IMG/VR virus record: IMGVR_UViG_3300037486_000104
Coordinates: 1-38,477 of that record
From: a virus
Length of the DNA stretch: 38,477 nucleotides
Direction: 5' to 3' (one strand)
Positions 33,786-38,477 of the stretch are shown here, in pieces (position 1 is the stretch's first letter; each line of letters begins with the position of its first letter). Position numbers and translations under genes: made by a program. The notes beneath the pieces were generated by a model. The model did not search any database. It worked only from the letters and a program-made list of their open reading frames with translations, and was not told where the DNA came from.

Positions 33786-33985
33786 ACTGGCGACGGAGTG
33801 GCGCGTGGCCGACCTTTGGGATAGCCGGGGGGCCGAGGAATAGCATTGAAAGCATTTAGCTCAGCGTCGGTGATCACCCACCGTCCACCGACCTTGCTAC
33901 CCAGCCGGCCCTGCTGGCAGAACTTGCGTAGCAGGGCCGTGGACACACCAAGGAGAAGAGCGGCTTGGGGAATAGACATCATCAT
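33695..33985 (-). CDS. Excisionase/MerR-type helix-turn-helix DNA-binding protein
   Basis: 96 residues on the - strand. ATG 33985-33983 overlaps the upstream stop as ATGA, which fixes the start, although two further Met codons follow at once. IPQAALLLGVSTALLRKFCQ followed by GRLGSKVGGRWVITDAELNAF is a clear HTH_17/excisionase-type domain (about residues 4-48). The remaining 45 residues are Pro/Ser-rich and run antisense into the glycosyltransferase gene, an unusually long tail for this family. It is the second gene of a leftward unit with a consensus promoter and tandem repeats, so autoregulation is likely. Confidence 0.78.
   Translation of the reverse strand: MMMSIPQAALLLGVSTALLRKFCQQGRLGSKVGGRWVITDAELNAFNAIPRPPGYPKGRPRATPSPVHSYAASLPSDDTGNAPGCTSCPFQARSSR
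33778..33843 (+). CDS. 21-residue ORF at the junction with the leftward unit
   Basis: ATG 33778 overlaps the end of the glycosyltransferase gene by 8 bases and reads MSELATEWRVADLWDSRGAE plus a final E to TAG 33841-33843. It starts like an operon gene but stops almost at once where the leftward genes begin. It may be the remnant of a gene cut by insertion of that unit, or chance. Confidence 0.25.
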   Translation: MSELATEWRVADLWDSRGAEE

Positions 33986-34194
33986 GATTTGGCTGCATCC
34001 CGACTTTTCAGGAAAGCGACCCACGTGTCATGCATGGCTGCGCTGGCCGCCTGATATTCTGGATTGGTTTCCAGGCCAACCTTGTGCAGATCGGGGAAAA
34101 GCTGATCGTGAATATTCCACAAAGTGGTTCGGGCTGCGACGTGAGCAGCGTATAGCGCATCGGTCTGGGTGGTCTGAGTGGTAGGAGTCTTCAT
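33982..34194 (-). CDS. 70-residue protein, first gene of the leftward regulatory unit
   Basis: The - strand ATG at 34194 follows the ribosome site GGAAAGGAAAC. The Thr/Gln-rich N-terminus (MKTPTTQTTQTDALYAAHVA) precedes a helical body (AARTTLWNIHDQLFPDL; YQAASAAMHDTWVAFLKSRD). There is no known motif. The stop overlaps the start of the HTH gene (ATGA), so the two are coupled. It could be a co-regulator or antitoxin-sized partner. Function unknown. Confidence 0.65.
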   Translation of the reverse strand: MKTPTTQTTQTDALYAAHVAARTTLWNIHDQLFPDLHKVGLETNPEYQAASAAMHDTWVAFLKSRDAAKS

Positions 34195-34211
34195 GGTAGT
34201 TTCCTTTCCGG

Positions 34212-34239
34212 TACTAGAATTCTGTTACTAGAATTCTGT
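34212..34239 (-). repeat. Perfect 14-bp tandem repeat, likely operator of the leftward unit
   Basis: tactagaattctgt occurs twice with no gap (34212-34225 and 34226-34239), each with the palindromic core AGAATTCT. It lies just downstream of the leftward transcription start and upstream of the ribosome site. Two sites 14 bp apart suit binding of a small HTH dimer, perhaps the product of the downstream gene. Confidence 0.65.
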
Positions 34240-34253
34240 TTCGATCTTTTTAT

Positions 34254-34282
34254 ACTATAGCATAACTGCAACAGTTTGTCAA
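34254..34282 (-). promoter_or_regulatory. Near-consensus sigma70 promoter of the leftward unit
   Basis: On the - strand TTGACA (34277-34282), a 17-base spacer and TATAGT (34254-34259), with an extended -10 TG at 34261-34262. This is the strongest promoter in the window. It points away from the late operon. Confidence 0.85.
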
Positions 34283-34310
34283 GGTATCTACTGAAACGTT
34301 AAGGTGCAAA

Positions 34311-35960
34311 ATGCGAGATTTAGCCATACTCATTCCAAGCCGCAATGAGATGTTCCTGGCGCGCACCATCCAAGACATCCTGGAGCATAGCGAGGCCGAT
34401 ACCGAAATCCTGGCCGGGCTTGACGGCGCGTGGGCCGAGCCACCCATCGAGGATCATCCTAGAGTGACGCTGCTGCACGTCTCGGAGAGCATCGGCCAGC
34501 GGGCCATGACCAACCAACTTTGCAGACTGACCACGGCAAAGTACGTGATGAAAACGGATGCGCATTGCGCCTTCGATCAAGGCTTTGACCGCAAGCTGCT
34601 CGACAAGATGCAAGATGACATCACAATGGTTCCAATTATGAGGAATTTATGGGCCTTTAATTGGGTGTGTCCGAACGGGCATACGCGTTACCAGGGGCCA
34701 TCGGGGCCGTGCGCGGAATGCGGCGCGCCGACAGAGATGGACGTGGTGTGGATCCCGAAGCGCAACCCGCAGAGCACAGCCTATCGCTTCGACAGCACGA
34801 TGCATTTTCAATACTGGAATGAGTTCGGCAAGCGGCAGACCGGCGACCTGACTGAGACGCTTTCAATTCAGGGCAGTTGCTTCATGGTGACACGCGAGCG
34901 GTACTGGGCACTCGATTTGTGCTCCGAGGCGTTTCACTCCTGGGGACAACAAGGGGTGGAAGTGGCCTGCAAGACGTGGCTCTCTGGAGGGCGGGTGCTG
35001 GTGAACCGGACGACCTGGTATTCCCATCTTTTTAGGACTCAGGGCGGGGATTTCTCATTTCCGTATGAATTACCACAGCGCGAGGTGGACGAAAACCGAG
35101 AGCTATCCCGTGTGCTGTTCCAGCGCGACGGCTGGCCCGGTGCGATCCACCCGTTCCAATGGCTGATCGACAAGTTTCAACCACCCGATTGGGTGACGAC
35201 GCCAGTGCCAGCGGAACCCAGCGCGGTTAAGGTTGAGGCTAAGGCAGCGCCGGCTGTGGCCGGCGAGGTTGAGCCAACGAAAGGCATCCTCTTCTACACC
35301 GACAACGCCCTGAACATGCGGCTGGCGCGCTTGTGCCGCGCCACCATCGCGGCGGCGGGCTTGCCGATCACCAGCGTGACGCTCAAGCCGACGAACTTCG
35401 GGCGCAACATCGTGCTGGCGGAGGAGCGCGGCTATCGCACGCTGTTTCGGCAGATAGAGATCGGGTTAGCTGCGATGACTGAGGATATCGTGTACTTTTG
35501 CGAACACGACGATCTTTATCATTCGGCGCACTTTGAATTCACGCCACCGGACGACAAGACGTTCTACTACAACGGCAACTGGTGGCAGGTGCGCCTGAGC
35601 GACGGGTTGGCGGTACATTACGATCTGACGCCATTGGCGGGACTGGTGGCATATCGTGAGCCGCTGTTAACGCACTTTCGGGAGCGCAATGCGCTGATCG
35701 CCGAGAAGGGCTTCGGCTATTGGATGGGCTTCGAGCCGATGACGCACGGTCGGGTCAAGTGGCAGAACTGGTATGGCTTCGAGGTCTTTCAGCCGAATAC
35801 GCCGAACGTGGATTTGGCGCACCGGGGCAACCTGACGACGAAGCGTTTCACACAGGAGCGTTTCATCCGCAAGCCGAAATTCTGGGACGTGGCGGACAGC
35901 GCGCACGTGCCAGGCTGGCCGCAACTGGCGGCGCTGCTGGCACCGCTGCACGGCGCATAA
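34311..35960 (+). CDS. Two-domain glycosyltransferase with zinc-binding insert
   Basis: 549 residues from ATG 34311 (taaggtgc upstream). Residues 1-290 are a GT2-type domain paralogous to the gene at 31629: LAILIPSRNEMFLARTI, KYVMKTDAHCAFDQGF (DAH 83-85), IQGSCFMVTRERYW and SWGQQGVEVA. An insert with Cys120, His124, Cys134 and Cys137 looks like a zinc knuckle. An Ala/Pro/Glu linker (about 293-325) leads to a second domain with VYFCEHDDLYH (EHDD at 398-401), another GT-A-like metal motif. It is directly upstream of the Ser-Pro-rich tail protein, its most obvious neighbour and a possible substrate (inference). Confidence 0.78.
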   Translation: MRDLAILIPSRNEMFLARTIQDILEHSEADTEILAGLDGAWAEPPIEDHPRVTLLHVSESIGQRAMTNQLCRLTTAKYVMKTDAHCAFDQGFDRKLLDKMQDDITMVPIMRNLWAFNWVCPNGHTRYQGPSGPCAECGAPTEMDVVWIPKRNPQSTAYRFDSTMHFQYWNEFGKRQTGDLTETLSIQGSCFMVTRERYWALDLCSEAFHSWGQQGVEVACKTWLSGGRVLVNRTTWYSHLFRTQGGDFSFPYELPQREVDENRELSRVLFQRDGWPGAIHPFQWLIDKFQPPDWVTTPVPAEPSAVKVEAKAAPAVAGEVEPTKGILFYTDNALNMRLARLCRATIAAAGLPITSVTLKPTNFGRNIVLAEERGYRTLFRQIEIGLAAMTEDIVYFCEHDDLYHSAHFEFTPPDDKTFYYNGNWWQVRLSDGLAVHYDLTPLAGLVAYREPLLTHFRERNALIAEKGFGYWMGFEPMTHGRVKWQNWYGFEVFQPNTPNVDLAHRGNLTTKRFTQERFIRKPKFWDVADSAHVPGWPQLAALLAPLHGA

Positions 35961-35969
35961 GGACGACCC

Positions 35970-38477
35970 ATGTTAGCGTATGTTTCATCATCAAGCGCGG
36001 TGCAAGAGAGCACTGCCAACTCGCTGACGGTCACCGCGCCGGCCAGCATCCAGAACAATGATATTCTGATCGGGATGCTGCGCGTGTACACCGCGGACGG
36101 CAGCGCCAGTGGCACGTTACCCGCGGGCTGGACGCAGATTACAACAGCCGCACCGAATACCTATCGCTACTACATCGTCGGTTGGAAGCGGGCGGCCAGC
36201 GAAAGCGGCAACTATGCCTTTGGCATGGCGAGCGACAGCATCGGCATCGCGACGATTTCGGTGTTTCGGGGCGGTAAGTTGTCGGGGTCGGTGGTAGACG
36301 TCTACTCAAATACCGCCTACATCACCGATAATACGACGATGCGCGCGGCGCAAGTCACCACGACCGTTGACAATGCCATGCTGTGGGCGGTCGGCTGCTC
36401 GGCGGACGGCCCAACATCGACAACGCCACCGGGCAGCATGACGGAGAGCGCCGATCTGTACTCCGCCACTAACGCGCAAGCCATTGCCGCGGCCTATGTA
36501 TTGCAGGCGTCGGCGGGCGCATCGGGCAACAAGGATTTCACGCTCTCGACCAGCAATACCAATAAACACGCGTTCCTGATCGCCCTGTTGCCTGAGTCGC
36601 CTTCGGCTAGCCGGTCACCGTCAAGCTCAATCTCGCCATCGCAATCGCCGAGCCAGTCACCCTCACGGTCACCAAGTCAGTCACCAAGCCGGTCGCCATC
36701 CCAGTCGCCGTCGCAATCGCCGAGCCAGTCGCCGTCGAGCTCAATTTCACCGTCGCGGTCGCCGAGCCAGTCGCCGAGCCAGTCGCCGTCAAGCTCGATT
36801 TCACCATCCCAGTCACCATCCCAGTCGCCTAGTCGGTCGCCGTCGCAGTCGCCGTCGCAGTCGCCGAGTGTTTCACCTTCGACGTCGGTCAGTCCGAGCG
36901 AGTCGCCCAGTGTTTCTCCGTCAGCGAGTGCGTCACCATCTGCAGTGCAATCGTCTTCCGTTTCGCCCTCGCAGTCACCGAGCGAATCGCCGTCAGCGAG
37001 CGAGTCGCCATCCGAGTCGCCAAGCATTAGCCCTTCGACATCAGTATCGCCGTCGCAATCGCCGAGCGAGTCGCCAAGCGTTAGCCCTTCGGCGTCGATG
37101 TCTCCGTCGATGTCTCCGTCGATGTCGCCGTCGCAGTCGCCCAGCGTCAGCCCTTCAGCGTCGGTGTCACCATCCCAGTCGCCGAGCCGCAGTCCGTCCA
37201 GTTCCGTTTCGCCGTCACAATCGCCCAGCCAGTCGCCGTCGCAGTCACCATCGCAGTCGCCCAGCCGCAGTCCGTCCAGTTCCGTTTCGCCGTCACAATC
37301 GCCCAGCCAGTCGCCGTCGCAGTCACCATCGCAGTCGCCCAGCCGCAGCCCGTCAAGCTCAATTTCGCCCAGCCGCAGCCCCTCTGGTAGCCGCAGCCCC
37401 TCTGGTAGCCGCAGCCCTTCGGCGTCGGTATCGCCATCGATAGCCGTAGAGGTTCAGGCGCTCACGTTCTCGCTGACCGTCGCCGGTACGGAGCGCATTA
37501 CGCTATTGCAGCAGGGGAGTTTTCAATGGGTGGATGTGGCGGGCAGCCAGGTGGACACACTGCGTTTCACCATTGATGATGTGACGAACAGTTTCACGGC
37601 GGTGGAGTGGCAGGAGGTGATCTTTAGGGTAGACAACGTGGTGGAATTCGGCGGCTATGTCGTCAAAGCGCAGCCAACGCTGGTGGCCAACGGCAACCAT
37701 CGCGCCTGGGCGTTGACATGCGAGAGCTACGCGACACGCCTGAAACGCGCGCCACTGATTCGAGACACCTGGACAAACACCACGACAAAGGCGATCATCG
37801 CGGCGGCTTTCACCGCAACGGGCTTGACGGAATTTAACGTTAGCACCTATGTGGCGACTGGCCCGACGCTGACGACTTACACTGCTAACGGCGAGAGACT
37901 CGACAGCCTACTGGATCGCCTGAAGGCGCTGGCATCCGAGGATGCTGGCACGGATTGGGAGTGGCAAATTCGTGCGGATAAAAGGCTCTATTTCCGGGCG
38001 GCCAGCGCCGATGTCGCGCCATTCGGACTGGCGACGGCGACGACCGCCGACTGGGTGAACGATTTTCCGGTACTTACCCTGCCCACGCTGAACCGGGATG
38101 CCAGCCTGATCTACAATCGCATCACGGTGCGCGGTGGCACAGCACCCTCGGCGGAGATCACGGACACGTTCACCGGCAACGGCAGCACGGTGTTGTTCAC
38201 GTTGACTACGCAGCCGATCCGCGACATCGTGCGCATCACCGTCGCGGGCACGCTGAAAAGCCACGGCGTAGACTGGTATGACAGTTTTGGCGGCAGTTAT
38301 GATGTGCTAGTCAACTACACCGCAGGTACGATCCGCTTCCCGGATGCCAGCCCACCGGCTGGCGGTGCGGCGCTGGTCGTGGTCTATCGCAACGACACGG
38401 CCGTGGTAGCCACGGCGCAAAGCAACGCCAGTTACACGCAGTACGGCAATCTGTGGTTCGACAAAGAGGTTTCGGAT
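35970..38477 (+). CDS. Tail-hub-like protein with long Ser-Pro linker (3' end outside window)
   Basis: ATG 35970 with aaggacg upstream opens a frame with no stop to the last base, giving at least 836 residues. Residues 1-207 are a beta-rich domain (LTVTAPASIQNNDILIGMLR, later FLIALLPESP) seen in phage proteins that display modules. Residues 208-490 are almost pure Ser-Pro repeats. After that comes a domain starting VQALTFSLTVAGTERITLLQ, with WQEVIFRVDNVVEFGGYV and later YNRITVRGG, similar to distal tail / baseplate hub proteins that begin after the tape measure. The tail-hub assignment comes from position and this pattern. The Ser-Pro segment is a likely flexible and glycosylatable linker. 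Confidence 0.72.
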   Translation, partial: MLAYVSSSSAVQESTANSLTVTAPASIQNNDILIGMLRVYTADGSASGTLPAGWTQITTAAPNTYRYYIVGWKRAASESGNYAFGMASDSIGIATISVFRGGKLSGSVVDVYSNTAYITDNTTMRAAQVTTTVDNAMLWAVGCSADGPTSTTPPGSMTESADLYSATNAQAIAAAYVLQASAGASGNKDFTLSTSNTNKHAFLIALLPESPSASRSPSSSISPSQSPSQSPSRSPSQSPSRSPSQSPSQSPSQSPSSSISPSRSPSQSPSQSPSSSISPSQSPSQSPSRSPSQSPSQSPSVSPSTSVSPSESPSVSPSASASPSAVQSSSVSPSQSPSESPSASESPSESPSISPSTSVSPSQSPSESPSVSPSASMSPSMSPSMSPSQSPSVSPSASVSPSQSPSRSPSSSVSPSQSPSQSPSQSPSQSPSRSPSSSVSPSQSPSQSPSQSPSQSPSRSPSSSISPSRSPSGSRSPSGSRSPSASVSPSIAVEVQALTFSLTVAGTERITLLQQGSFQWVDVAGSQVDTLRFTIDDVTNSFTAVEWQEVIFRVDNVVEFGGYVVKAQPTLVANGNHRAWALTCESYATRLKRAPLIRDTWTNTTTKAIIAAAFTATGLTEFNVSTYVATGPTLTTYTANGERLDSLLDRLKALASEDAGTDWEWQIRADKRLYFRAASADVAPFGLATATTADWVNDFPVLTLPTLNRDASLIYNRITVRGGTAPSAEITDTFTGNGSTVLFTLTTQPIRDIVRITVAGTLKSHGVDWYDSFGGSYDVLVNYTAGTIRFPDASPPAGGAALVVVYRNDTAVVATAQSNASYTQYGNLWFDKEVSD
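36591..37439 (+). repeat. Ser-Pro low-complexity coding repeat, with a perfect 78-bp duplication
   Basis: The coding repeat is based on tcgccgtcgcag-like hexamer units (SPSQSP, SPSVSP, SPSRSP). Within it 37185-37262 and 37263-37340 are identical, so recent slippage or recombination has occurred. The antisense frame reads Gly-Asp repeats and is not a gene. Confidence 0.9.

Noticed and set aside
36607-37027. Minus-strand ORFs with Gly-Asp repeats (DGDSLGD-type), resembling calcium-binding repeats
   Set aside because: They are the antisense reading of the Ser-Pro codons in the large + strand gene and have no start signals.

Overview
This window is part of the structural and late region of a tailed double-stranded DNA phage or prophage. 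The gene set (neck genes, tail tube, tail-assembly chaperone with a frameshift site, a 2439-residue tape measure, tail hub) indicates a long non-contractile-tail (siphovirus) architecture. Almost every gene is on the + strand, and genes overlap by ATGA or a few bases, as expected for one long late operon. Start sites mostly have purine-rich Shine-Dalgarno sequences, and the two leftward promoters look like bacterial sigma70 promoters, so the host is a bacterium. The host phylum cannot be fixed from the sequence. No tRNA, integrase, terminase, portal, major capsid or replication gene is visible; the head genes are probably to the left.

Layout. (1) 1-1713: small virion-like proteins and an 82-residue membrane protein. 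(2) 1721-3136: a hairpin, an extended -10 promoter and a two-gene unit encoding a multi-spanning membrane protein and a membrane-anchored coiled-coil protein with a CHAT/caspase-like domain. (3) 3141-9592: large adhesin or tail-fibre-like proteins and a methyltransferase-glycosyltransferase fusion. (4) 9632-13903: a 1304-residue protein made almost wholly of 89 consecutive 14-residue repeats, followed by a probable fibre-tail adaptor. (5) 13911-18708: neck genes interleaved with two ADP-ribosyltransferase-like genes that share an N-terminal tag. Both are interrupted, one by an in-frame TAG and one by a frameshift. A leftward GIY-YIG homing endonuclease sits between neck genes. (6) 18705-22547: a sugar-modification cassette (methyltransferase, DegT/DnrJ aminotransferase, two glycosyltransferases, hexapeptide acyltransferase) inserted between neck and tail genes. 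(7) 22560-31597: tail tube, tail-assembly chaperone with a C_CCA_AAA slippery site, zinc-ribbon protein and tape measure with 57- and 69-residue internal repeats. (8) 31629-35960: more glycosyltransferases and a methyltransferase, interrupted by a leftward two-gene regulatory unit (small protein plus excisionase-type HTH) with a consensus promoter and a perfect 14-bp tandem repeat. (9) 35970-38477: a tail-hub-like protein with a 283-residue Ser-Pro linker, running off the right edge.

How the parts may work together (inference): the two sugar-modification clusters could make and attach glycans to Ser/Thr-rich virion proteins such as the Ser-Pro tail protein or the repeat fibre, or could alter host surface glycans. 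The tagged ADP-ribosyltransferases resemble virion-delivered effectors. The CHAT-like unit, with its own promoter, is the best candidate for an undescribed defence, exclusion or cell-killing module.
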